Shown: positions 14,126 through 20,610 of the stretch, one piece after another | Layout: every line of letters starts with the position of its first letter | Position numbering within the stretch: position 1 is the stretch's first letter | IMG/VR virus record: IMGVR_UViG_3300033388_006651 | Span: 62,001-126,000 of that record | DNA: 64,000 nt | Source: a virus | Direction: 5' to 3' (one strand) | Position numbers and translations under genes: made by a program | The notes under the pieces: model-generated | Seen by the model: only the letters and a program-made list of their open reading frames with translations | What the model was told of the DNA's origin: nothing | Database searches by the model: none

Positions 14126-15058
14126 ATGGGATGGAGAGACCTAATCACAACCAAGGAGGAGACCACCACTCTTCCGTGGACCGGAGGACGGTCTCTCCAC
14201 TCCGGGTCCCGAACCTTCAAGCTCGGGGCCCGGCCTCGGGACTTTGGCTGGTACACCTTCGACCTCGAAGGCAACAAGGCCAAGGACCCGAAGCCCGCTG
14301 ACCCAGTTCCTGAGATTCTCAAGAGCTCCGTCAAGGGCTATCTGGTCGGGGACCGTCTGGTCCCCGATGACACCCGGATCGATCCCGACCCGGCCAAGAT
14401 CATCAACTACTCGGAGAAGGTCTACCTCCTTCCCGAAGAACTCGACCGGTTCTCGCGTGTGCGAGCCGGCCGCATTTACCCCGAGGGGCCTCTCATTTTT
14501 CTTGAGCAGGAATTCCCCCTCGGCCCCGAGGACGAAGTCATGGAAGCATTCTTCGACAACAAGATCAGCACCTTCGGTATCCGAAGCGTCGCGCCCGCAC
14601 TCGATGCGGCTTTCCGTATGGAGGTCTACCAGCGTCAGCAGGCAGAGTTCCGTCGGCAAGAACTGATCCGGCTTCGTGCCGAGGAGGAGGCACGTCTTGC
14701 CAAGGAGGAGCGCCGCAAGGAGATGATCGAGAAGCTCGGGGATGGCGCTGGCCGTCGTGCGATGGCCCAGGAAAACTTCGGTGAAGCCGCTCGGGCTGCC
14801 CTCATGGTCGGTGGTGCTCAGTACCTCGACCACCGAAAGGGAGGGCGTAAAGGTGAATGGGTCGTCAAGTATCGCGTCGATGGGCAACGCCTTGAGTGCG
14901 TGTGCGACACCAACCTCCAGATCATCGACGCAGGCGTTTGCCTTGTCGATCACGGAACCAACGAAAAGGGCGACACCTACTTCACCCTCGAATCACTGCC
15001 TGCGGTCATCCGTCAGGCCATCCGCGAGCACAAGCTCGTCGTATGGAGACACATCTAA
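14126..15058 (+). CDS. Conserved partner protein of the Ro60/ubiquitin-like cassette
   Basis: A 310-residue protein starting MGWRDLITTKEETTTLPWTG. The N-terminal third has a LPWTGGRSLHSGSRTF motif and a DFGWYTF strand. Residues about 165-215 form a long charged coiled coil (RRQELIRLRAEEEARLAKEE). The C-terminal part has Cys pairs (LECVCDTNLQIIDAGVC) and FTLESLPAVIRQAIREHKL. I recall similar proteins beside Ro-type genes in bacteria; the biochemical role is not known to me. It starts 11 bases after the TROVE gene and overlaps the next gene (stop and start share TAATG), so translation is coupled. Confidence 0.7.
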   Translation: MGWRDLITTKEETTTLPWTGGRSLHSGSRTFKLGARPRDFGWYTFDLEGNKAKDPKPADPVPEILKSSVKGYLVGDRLVPDDTRIDPDPAKIINYSEKVYLLPEELDRFSRVRAGRIYPEGPLIFLEQEFPLGPEDEVMEAFFDNKISTFGIRSVAPALDAAFRMEVYQRQQAEFRRQELIRLRAEEEARLAKEERRKEMIEKLGDGAGRRAMAQENFGEAARAALMVGGAQYLDHRKGGRKGEWVVKYRVDGQRLECVCDTNLQIIDAGVCLVDHGTNEKGDTYFTLESLPAVIRQAIREHKLVVWRHI

Positions 15059-15633
15059 TGGAATTCAAAGACATCAACATCAAGGCCGTCGGCACCGAGG
15101 TTCTCCTCGTGGGCGGCGTCTGGGCTGGCCAGGGTCAGACCTTCGTGTGCCTGTATCCGCAAGAGGAGCAGGAAGGGGACGTTCACGTCCTCGACATGAC
15201 CCGCGAGGATTGGGCCGCACTGCTTCGGCAGTCGGACCTGATGGAGACGGAAGTTCTGGCGAAGGCCGAGGACGGAAAACTCTACAAGGCCATCGCTCGC
15301 AAGAGCCAACGCAACATCGACCAGGGCACTTCCTGGAACGTGTTCCGACGGGACGGGTACGCCTGCCGCTACTGCGGCAACGACAAGATCCCCCTTACCG
15401 TGGACCACCTCGTGCTCTGGGAAGAGGGCGGTCCTTCTCTCGAGGAGAACCTCCTGTCCGCTTGTCGCAAGTGCAACAAGGTGCGTGGCAACACGCAGTA
15501 CGCGGACTGGCTCAAGCACCCCTTCTACCTGGGGAAGTCCAAGAACCTGACGCCCGAGGTCCGAGCCGCCAATGAGGCGATCCTCGGGACTCTCGACGCC
15601 ATCCCACGGCACACCAAGAAGAGGAAGCGATAG
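15055..15633 (+). CDS. HNH nuclease-domain protein of the cassette
   Basis: A 192-residue protein. Residues 1-95 are a separate domain (GGVWAGQGQTFVCLYP, MTREDWAALLRQSDLMETEVL). Residues 96-145 are an HNH core: WNVFRRDGYACRYCGNDK, TVDHLVLWEEGG, NLLSACRKCNKVRGN, with the catalytic Asp-His and two CxxC zinc pairs. Unlike the other HNH genes here it has a long dedicated N-terminal domain and is embedded with overlapping stops in the cassette, so it looks like a functional component and not an invader. Its natural substrate (RNA or DNA) is unknown. Confidence 0.82.
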   Translation, partial: LMEFKDINIKAVGTEVLLVGGVWAGQGQTFVCLYPQEEQEGDVHVLDMTREDWAALLRQSDLMETEVLAKAEDGKLYKAIARKSQRNIDQGTSWNVFRRDGYACRYCGNDKIPLTVDHLVLWEEGGPSLEENLLSACRKCNKVRGNTQYADWLKHPFYLGKSKNLTPEVRAANEAILGTLDAIPRHTKKRKR

Positions 15634-15635
15634 TC

Positions 15636-16007
15636 ATGATCGAAACAGGTCTAGTCGTAACTGACGCTGGTCCCGTCTACTGGCACCTGCCGCGAGGCAG
15701 GACCGGTGGCAGCCTTCCCGACAGCCGCTCGCTGTGGGACGTGCTGTGGGAACTCCGTAGGGAACCGTTCCTGGGAGTCGCCCACAGCCATCCGGGCTCG
15801 GGAATTCCCGGGCCGTCCATGACGGACATCACTACCTTCTCCGGGGTCGAGCTCGGGCTTGGCCGTCGGCTCACCTGGTGGATCACCAGCTCATCACACA
15901 TGATCGGCCTGAACTACGCAGGACCGACCAAGTACAACTACAACTCTTTCCCCGTGAAGGAGCCCTACTGGGCTGCGCAACTGCGGGAGTTCTCGAAAGG
16001 ACAATGA
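15636..16007 (+). CDS. JAMM/MPN metallopeptidase (JAB-like)
   Basis: A 123-residue protein with an exact JAMM signature: H50-S-H52-P, seven residues, S61, two residues, D64, and a candidate upstream Glu at 44. These residues bind zinc and cleave isopeptide or C-terminal bonds of ubiquitin-like proteins. It lies immediately before the small ubiquitin-like candidate (stop and ATG overlap at 16004) and upstream of the ThiF/E1-like gene, a combination known from prokaryotic ubiquitin-like systems. It would process or remove the modifier. Confidence 0.85.
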   Translation: MIETGLVVTDAGPVYWHLPRGRTGGSLPDSRSLWDVLWELRREPFLGVAHSHPGSGIPGPSMTDITTFSGVELGLGRRLTWWITSSSHMIGLNYAGPTKYNYNSFPVKEPYWAAQLREFSKGQ

Positions 16008-16009
16008 AC

Positions 16010-16267
16010 ATGGAAAACAACGAAGCACGCGTCAACATCACCTACGGGGGGAACAACGGGGATCTCCCTGACCCCGTCCTGTTCGACTCCACTGATGGCG
16101 ACATCAAGGGGTGGATCACGGAAGCTGTCGCAGGGGGTTCCGTCCCCGGTATCCCGGCGGACGGCAACGTGGATTTCACGGATTTCGTCGTGGATCGCTT
16201 CTCGGCTAACGCTGAGCGCGACTACAATTTAATTCAGATAAGACCTAAAACTCCATTCGGGTGTTGA
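16010..16267 (+). CDS. Small ubiquitin-like protein candidate
   Basis: An 85-residue protein (MENNEARVNITYGGNNG ... LIQIRPKTPFGC). Size, the strand-rich pattern and its place between a JAMM peptidase and an E1-like gene suggest a beta-grasp modifier; the end is PFGC rather than a clear Gly-Gly, so modification chemistry is uncertain. ATG 16010 is preferred over 16004 because GAAAGGA sits at ideal spacing. The last 13 codons use TTA, ATA, AGA and other AT-rich codons unlike the rest of the gene, suggesting the 3' end was replaced together with the homing endonuclease that follows 14-30 bases later. Confidence 0.65.
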   Translation: MENNEARVNITYGGNNGDLPDPVLFDSTDGDIKGWITEAVAGGSVPGIPADGNVDFTDFVVDRFSANAERDYNLIQIRPKTPFGC

Positions 16268-16298
16268 CCGAAGACACCGTTTGGTCTACGATCAAACG

Positions 16299-17243
16299 GT
16301 GCCAGAAGATCTCGACCTGGATGCTCTCGTGAGCCGGTACGAGGAGGGGGCGAGTGCCGCTTCTCTCGGCCGGGATTTCGGGGTCAGCACCTGGACGGTT
16401 CTGAACCGTCTCAGGGGTGCTGGGATCCGTATTCGTTCCAACAAGGAGCAGAACGAGAAACGGCTCGATCTGGATGAGGTGCAACAGCGGCGTCTCGTTG
16501 AGATCGTAGACGGGCTCCTCCTTGGAGATGGGTCCATTGATCCCAAAGGGAGTTTGCGCATCGAACAGACTCAGGACCATTTGGGTTGGTTCGATTCGAT
16601 CCAACAAGCCCTTGGGAGTGTCGGGGCGGTTTCGCGACGCACCCCTGTCGCACCTCGCGTCCGTTTCATTAAGGATCATGAGGCGCACGGCAAAGGAGGC
16701 GCCGTCTTTTACACGCCCTGCTACGTTGAGCTCCAAGAGCAGCGGCAGCGGTGGTATCCGAAAGGAAAGAAGCGCGTCCCCGAGGATGTGCTCCTCACGC
16801 CTCTAAGCATTGCCTACTGGTTCTGTGGGGATGGTTCCTATGACAAGCCGGGATCGCTCGTGTTCTACACCAACTCTTTTTTCAAGAAGGAGACAGAGCG
16901 TTTGGCTCGGGGCCTTACCAAGCTCGGTGTTCGGGCCCGGTGTCGTCCTGTGGGACAACACCGATACCGCGAATGGAAAATCCACATCCTTCGGCGTGAC
17001 GATGCCCTGCGGCTTCGTGAACTGATGGGGGATCATGTGCCGGAGTGTTTCCAGTACAAGTTCGTATACGTCCGAGCGGCCATTCCACCAGGTTCTACGA
17101 CCGCTAAGCTGACTTTCACGCAGGCCCAGGAAATCCGGGAGCGTACAAAGAACGGGGAAACCCAGACGGCGCTGGCCAAGGAATTCGGGGTCTCCCAAAC
17201 CGCGATCCGCCAGATCGTTCGCGGGAAAGTCCACAAGCCATGA
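16299..17243 (+). CDS. LAGLIDADG homing endonuclease with HTH regions
   Basis: About 314 residues from GTG 16299 (a TTG at 16281 is possible). An N-terminal HTH (LVSRYEEGASAASLGRDFG ... VLNRL) is followed by the first LAGLIDADG helix (IVDGLLLGDGSID) and the second (IAYWFCGDGSYD), and a C-terminal HTH (QTALAKEFGVSQTAIRQI). It has a paralogue at 18285. It starts directly behind the ubiquitin-like gene, whose final codons look recoded. It is read as a free-standing endonuclease: I see no evidence that it lies in an intron or intein, since the upstream gene appears complete. Confidence 0.87.
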   Translation: MPEDLDLDALVSRYEEGASAASLGRDFGVSTWTVLNRLRGAGIRIRSNKEQNEKRLDLDEVQQRRLVEIVDGLLLGDGSIDPKGSLRIEQTQDHLGWFDSIQQALGSVGAVSRRTPVAPRVRFIKDHEAHGKGGAVFYTPCYVELQEQRQRWYPKGKKRVPEDVLLTPLSIAYWFCGDGSYDKPGSLVFYTNSFFKKETERLARGLTKLGVRARCRPVGQHRYREWKIHILRRDDALRLRELMGDHVPECFQYKFVYVRAAIPPGSTTAKLTFTQAQEIRERTKNGETQTALAKEFGVSQTAIRQIVRGKVHKP

Positions 17244-17464
17244 AACCCAAACACGAGAAAACTCTTGAGGTAGCAAAGCGCTGCCTGGAGTACCCGGAGA
17301 CAGAGCTGAGCCGTTTGGAGATCAAGAACCTCTTACTCTGTTACAGAGATGCAATAGAGAGCCGCTACGAGACTTGGGAGATCGCTGAGGCTTGGGACAC
17401 GGATAGTCCGATGGGCACGTTGAGGCGGTTGGGACAGAACCGAGAAAAGGAAATGGGAACGTGA
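17240..17464 (+). CDS. Small helical protein
   Basis: A 74-residue product beginning MKPKHEKTLEVAKRCLEYP, fully helical and charged, with an ATGA overlap to the endonuclease stop. It probably moved with the endonuclease or is an accessory gene. No family recognised. Confidence 0.55.
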   Translation: MKPKHEKTLEVAKRCLEYPETELSRLEIKNLLLCYRDAIESRYETWEIAEAWDTDSPMGTLRRLGQNREKEMGT

Positions 17465-17492
17465 AAATTACGATCATGAAAATTACGATCAT
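17462..17492 (+). repeat. Tandem copies of the thiF-like gene start
   Basis: TGAAAATTACGATCAT occurs at 17462-17477, again at 17477-17492 (period 15), and a third time at 17712-17727 as the start of the E1-like gene. The second copy would encode MKITII, the same as the true E1 start, then runs into a stop after 19 codons. This is a footprint of insertion or recombination in front of the E1-like gene. Confidence 0.85.
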
Positions 17493-17531
17493 CGATTGCA
17501 GGGACACTCGTGTGTCTAAGGAGCAGAACTC

Positions 17532-17714
17532 GTGATCGGGAAATACATTCTGGCCGGCAATACCTCCCACCTGTGGGGGTGCGAAATACATGTCTGCTCT
17601 CTTTGTGGGCAACATCAAGACTCGGCCGAAGAAACATGTCCTGAAGGGCGCCGCATGATGGGTTTTCGAATTTCGACTGGGGATGCCAAAAGCATCAAGG
17701 AGATACCAACATGA
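17532..17714 (+). CDS. Small Cys-containing protein
   Basis: A 60-residue product from GTG 17532 with a CEIHVCSLCGQHQ cluster that could bind zinc. It ends with an ATGA overlap onto the E1-like gene start. It lies between two copies of the duplicated gene start, so it may be inserted cargo. No family recognised. Confidence 0.5.
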   Translation: MIGKYILAGNTSHLWGCEIHVCSLCGQHQDSAEETCPEGRRMMGFRISTGDAKSIKEIPT

Positions 17715-18280
17715 AAATTACGATCATCGGAGTCGGAGCACTGGGCTCACACCTCGTGCAAGCTCTTCGGAACGAGAAGGTGACCCTCAAGGTCATCGAC
17801 TTCGACCGCGTCGAGATGAAGAACGTCGCTTCTCAGTTTCACTTCAAGAACGGAGTGGGCAAAAAGAAGGTCGATGCTCTCAAGCAGGCGATGCAATTCT
17901 GCTACGGCCGGAAGATCGAGATCGTGGGCAACAAGCTCACGGCGGACAACGTTGACCAGCTCCTGGGCGACGCTGACCTGCTCGTGGACTGCCTGGACAA
18001 CGGAGAAGCCCGGACGCTCGTCCAGGGCTTCGCTCGAGCCAATGGGGTGCCGTGCGTGCACGGAGCTCTTGCGGCCGATGGTGGCTTCGGTAGGGCCGTA
18101 TGGACTTCCGGTTTTGTTATTGACAGCGAGACATTGGGTGCGGCAACATGTGAAGACGGTGCCTTCCTCCCGTTCATCCAGCTCGTTGCCACACGCCTCG
18201 CGTACGTCGTCCAGCGATTCCTCCAAACTGGGGAGAAGCACAACTTCAACATCTTCCCCGGCGGCGTCACTAAATTCTAG
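17711..18280 (+). CDS. ThiF/E1-like adenylating enzyme (short)
   Basis: A 189-residue protein with the E1-type Rossmann loop IIGVGALGSHLV (residues 5-16), an acidic end of strand 2 at DFDRVEMKNV, and the LVDCLDNGEARTLV motif that positions the nucleotide. C147 (ATCEDG) is a candidate for thioester formation. Typical ThiF proteins are about 240 residues, so this is a minimal form. It would adenylate the C-terminus of the ubiquitin-like protein encoded upstream. A LAGLIDADG gene follows it directly, as for the modifier gene. Confidence 0.83.
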   Translation: MKITIIGVGALGSHLVQALRNEKVTLKVIDFDRVEMKNVASQFHFKNGVGKKKVDALKQAMQFCYGRKIEIVGNKLTADNVDQLLGDADLLVDCLDNGEARTLVQGFARANGVPCVHGALAADGGFGRAVWTSGFVIDSETLGAATCEDGAFLPFIQLVATRLAYVVQRFLQTGEKHNFNIFPGGVTKF

Positions 18281-18284
18281 GGCC

Positions 18285-19265
18285 GTGTGTCGAGGGACCC
18301 GGCGCACTGCTCACCTCGACATTGACGCGCTCGTGCGGGGTTACGAAACCGGCGACAGTGCCCAGACGCTGGCGAAGAAATTCAACACTGGACGTTCCAC
18401 CGTACTCACCCGGTTACGGGAAGCCGGGGTGCGAATTCGGCGTCCTTCTGAATGGGAAGAGAAACATCTGGTTCTCCTCCCCCAACACGAGGAACCTTTC
18501 ATCGAGCTCCTTGATGGCCTCATGCTCGGAGACGGCACTCTCCCTCGTGACGGGGGGCTTCGCATTGAACAGAGCCATGTGCGTCACGGGTGGTTGAAAG
18601 ACATCCAACAGGAGCTGCGGGGTTTTGGGGTGAAGAGTACGATGGACGAAGTTATACGGCCCGAAAGGGCCCGCAAAGACGGACGAATCCTTTCGGCCTA
18701 TAGGGGGTTTCTTTTGCGCACTCCTGCTTACGTTGAACTTCGCTCACAACGACAGCGATGGTATCCAGGTGATGTAAAACGCATTCCTGACGATGTGCGT
18801 ATCACCAAAAAATCTGTTGCGGCCTGGGTAAGTGGGGACGGCACAGGAGGTAAGAAGGGCACGCTGGTTCTTTGCACCGATGATTTCACCGAAGAAGGAG
18901 TCGGTCTGCTGATTGACCGACTCAAAGAGGTTTTTAATGTTAAGGCTCGACGCGTTTCAGGTGAACGACCTCGAGTCGGCCTTTACCGGAAAAATGATGT
19001 GCTCCGACTTCGTGAGGTCCTTCTCCCACACATGTCGAAATGCTGTCGGTACAAGTTCCAACACGCCCGTGGCGCCCAAAGGAAAGGGAAACTCCCCGAG
19101 GCGTCCGTGCAGGCTATTCGTGGAAAGTACGACGAGGGGGTCACGTTGAGCGTGATCGCAAAGGAGCATGGGCTGAGTCGGTCAGCCGTCAACAACATTG
19201 GTCTGCGGAAAGTGTACAAGTGGGTGGCTGAGACGGCCGTTCCAGCCACCGTCGAAGAAAGTTGA
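18285..19265 (+). CDS. LAGLIDADG homing endonuclease with HTH regions, paralogue
   Basis: About 326 residues from GTG 18285. It repeats the layout of the endonuclease at 16299: N-terminal HTH (LVRGYETGDSAQTLAKKF), LLDGLMLGDGTLP, VAAWVSGDGTGG and a C-terminal HTH (LSVIAKEHGLSRSAVNN). Shared segments such as VELRSQRQRWYP mark common descent. It lies four bases behind the E1-like stop codon. Confidence 0.87.
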   Translation: MCRGTRRTAHLDIDALVRGYETGDSAQTLAKKFNTGRSTVLTRLREAGVRIRRPSEWEEKHLVLLPQHEEPFIELLDGLMLGDGTLPRDGGLRIEQSHVRHGWLKDIQQELRGFGVKSTMDEVIRPERARKDGRILSAYRGFLLRTPAYVELRSQRQRWYPGDVKRIPDDVRITKKSVAAWVSGDGTGGKKGTLVLCTDDFTEEGVGLLIDRLKEVFNVKARRVSGERPRVGLYRKNDVLRLREVLLPHMSKCCRYKFQHARGAQRKGKLPEASVQAIRGKYDEGVTLSVIAKEHGLSRSAVNNIGLRKVYKWVAETAVPATVEES

Positions 19266-19414
19266 AAAAAAGTGGTTGACTTCCCTCAGCCCCCGATCCA
19301 ATCTGTTCGTCCAGGCTGTTTCCCACGCGCAGGTCTCACAAGCACAACCCCGGTCCGAAGTGACCGGGACACTGAAGCCTCCCAGACCGCGCCCTCGAAA
19401 CTACCTACAACTAA

Positions 19415-19550
19415 GCCGGATATGACCCGTGGTGGGTCACCAACCTTCCAAGTTGGCTAACAATCCGACACCTGCACTCACCCCTTCACAGGGGTACTCG
19501 GCAAAATGTCTACAAGCATCTGCCTGGTTCGACTCCAGGATCCGGCTCTA
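19415..19550 (+). tRNA. tRNA-Gly(TCC) with intron-like insertion in the variable region
   Basis: Perfect acceptor GCCGGAT/ATCCGGC, D-arm GACCC-GTGGT-GGGTC, anticodon arm CCAAC-CTTCCAA-GTTGG (TCC) and T-arm CCTGG-TTCGACT-CCAGG. Between anticodon arm and T-arm lie 66 bases (19457-19522) instead of 4-5. They contain CCGACACC, CACTC, the hairpin ACCCC-TTCACA-GGGGT, ACTCGGC and TGTCTACAAGCA. The same element with a different but equally paired hairpin is found in tRNA-Tyr exactly 300 bases downstream. The 3' end reads TCTA, with no CCA. Confidence 0.82.
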
Positions 19551-19581
19551 AAGAAGCAACCACTGCCCGTAAGGCTCACAA

Positions 19582-19649
19582 GCAAAGTAGCTCAGTGTAG
19601 AGCGTCTGTCCTGAAAACAGAAGGTCGCGGTTTCATCACCGTCCTTGCA
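19582..19649 (+). tRNA. tRNA-like gene, Phe(GAA)- or Ser(TGA)-like, flanked by intron-like arms
   Basis: GCAAAGT ... TCCTTGC acceptor with mismatches, D-arm AGCTCAGTGTAGAGC, anticodon arm TCTGT-CCTGAAA-ACAGA. By structure the anticodon is TGA with C33; if one C is extra it would be GAA. The T-arm is weak. It is flanked by AGAAGC (19552-19557) and GCTTCT (19674-19679), with CTCACAAGC before it and CACTCGG after it. Confidence 0.5.
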
Positions 19650-19716
19650 ACAAACCAGCTTTTCCACTCGGTCGCTTCTTAACTTTTTCACTCAGCAGCA
19701 GTACACAACATAACAT

Positions 19717-19848
19717 GGAGGACATGACCCCGATGGGGGGTCGCCCGACGGTAAATCGGTAAAACCGACACCACCACTCGCTTCTTCACGGAAGCACTCG
19801 GCGAATGTCTACAAGCAACTCTTGGTTCGAATCCAGGGTCCTCCACCA
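19717..19848 (+). tRNA. tRNA-Tyr(GTA)-like with intron-like insertion
   Basis: Perfect acceptor GGAGGAC/GTCCTCC with encoded CCA, D-arm GACCCC/GGGGTC, anticodon arm CCGA-CGGTAAA-TCGG giving GTA but with G at position 33, T-arm CTTGG-TTCGAAT-CCAGG. The insertion holds CCGACACC, CACTC, hairpin GCTTC-TTCACG-GAAGC, ACTCGGC and TGTCTACAAGCA. All five hairpin pairs can form although most bases differ from tRNA-Gly, which supports the structure. Confidence 0.75.
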
Positions 19849-19876
19849 GAAGCAACCACCACGCCTAGACTCACAA

Positions 19877-19948
19877 GCGAAAGTAGCTCACTCGGTAGAG
19901 CGCGTCCCTGATAAGGATGAGGAGCTGGTTCGATCCCGGCCCTTTGCA
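19877..19948 (+). tRNA. tRNA-Ile(GAT) flanked by intron-like arms
   Basis: D-arm AGCTCACTCGGTAGAGC, anticodon arm GTCC-CTGATAA-GGAT (GAT), T-arm GCTGG-TTCGATC-CCGGC, acceptor GCGAAAG/CCTTTGC with one mismatch. Its first bases overlap the CTCACAAGC motif. AGAAGC (19848-19853) and GCTTCT (19973-19978) flank it and GACTCGG follows, as for the upstream tRNA-like gene. Confidence 0.72.
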
Positions 19949-19986
19949 ACAAAACAGTCTTTCGACTCGGTCGCTTCTAACTTTTC

Positions 19987-20134
19987 GATCAACGCACCAG
20001 ATCAATCTCACAAGCAAATTGTTGGTTCGATTCCAACCTTCCCCACCTATGGGGAAGTGGGCAAATGGTAAAGCCACCGGTATATTAAACCGGCGTTTCA
20101 AAACGCAACTCCAGGTTTTTCACTCGCGTTGATC
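19987..20134 (+). tRNA. Circularly permuted tRNA, anticodon ATT (Asn-type)
   Basis: After CTCACAAGC (20007-20015) come AAATT, the T-arm GTTGG-TTCGATT-CCAAC and the acceptor 3' strand CTTCCCC with ACC; then TAT and the 5' part: GGGGAAG, TG, D-arm GGC...GCC, and anticodon arm CCGGT-ATATTAA-ACCGG. The acceptor halves pair perfectly. The break is in the variable loop. The flanks GATCAACGC (19987-19995) and GCGTTGATC (20126-20134) are exact reverse complements, and CACTC precedes the second flank. An A34 anticodon is unusual for bacteria. Confidence 0.77.
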
Positions 20135-20146
20135 AACTAACCCCGT

Positions 20147-20190
20147 CCCCGGGCGCTGCTCCTCAAAGAGCCGCCCGGGGATTTCTTTTT
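20147..20190 (+). terminator. Strong rho-independent terminator
   Basis: CCCCGGGCG pairs with CGCCCGGGG, with a further GCTC/GAGC extension in the loop, followed by ATTTCTTTTT. It ends the second tRNA array. Confidence 0.93.
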
Positions 20191-20199
20191 AAGAACGAC

Positions 20200-20574
20200 T
20201 CATTCGTCCCGGAAGACGAGGCCCTTCGCGTAGACGTGGGCGGTCCCGAATTTCACGAACATGCGCACCAGGTCGGCTCGGACCACAGGGCGCTCGCCGT
20301 GGGCCGTGACGAAGCTGTCGTGCTCTCCAACCTCGTAGATCACGCGCACCCAGTCGCCATCGATCTCGAGATCTTGGAACAGGACCTCACCACGGATGCC
20401 CGCATGGACATTCCGACGACCTTTCTCGAGCATCCGCGCCCGCTCCTTCTGATCTATCTCAAACTCGGCATCCTGGAGGGTGAGACTCATTTTGTGGCGG
20501 CTCACCCGTCCCGTCAGGCGGCACCGCACGGTGAACCGTTTGTCATGCAGGTTCCAATAGACAAACTCTTTCAC
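20200..20574 (-). CDS. Conserved phage-type protein, paralogue of the gene at 4937
   Basis: A 124-residue protein from GTG with an AGGAGAG ribosome-binding site. It shares FVYWNLHDKRFTVR, the RRNVHAGIRG core and HGERPVVRADL with the product at 4937-5308. Two copies in one genome suggest specialised variants. Function unknown. Confidence 0.75.
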   Translation of the reverse strand: MKEFVYWNLHDKRFTVRCRLTGRVSRHKMSLTLQDAEFEIDQKERARMLEKGRRNVHAGIRGEVLFQDLEIDGDWVRVIYEVGEHDSFVTAHGERPVVRADLVRMFVKFGTAHVYAKGLVFRDE

Positions 20575-20610
20575 GATCTCTCCTATTTAGGGGTTCGGTA
20601 TAGTCTCAAA

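Larger units (their letters stand above)
19415..19978 (+). repeat. Diverged tandem duplication of a two-tRNA unit
   Basis: Unit 1 (19415-19679: tRNA-Gly, Phe-like tRNA, flanking arms) and unit 2 (19717-19978: tRNA-Tyr, tRNA-Ile, flanking arms) share order, spacing and spacer text such as AGAAGCAACCAC, CTCACAAGC, TTGCAACAAA and ACTCGGTCGCTTCT, while the tRNA bodies differ. This is an old duplication followed by divergence of the tRNA identities. Confidence 0.8.

Noticed and set aside
16010-17243. Group I intron or intein splitting the ubiquitin-like gene
   Set aside because: The gene appears complete before the endonuclease and no continuation of the protein is seen after it; the endonuclease has its own start, so a free-standing gene fits better.
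19334-19370. Additional permuted tRNA start
   Set aside because: CTCACAAGCA is followed by a strong CCCGGTC/GACCGGG hairpin, but the loop lacks the T-arm pattern and no acceptor partner is found, so it is at most a relic.
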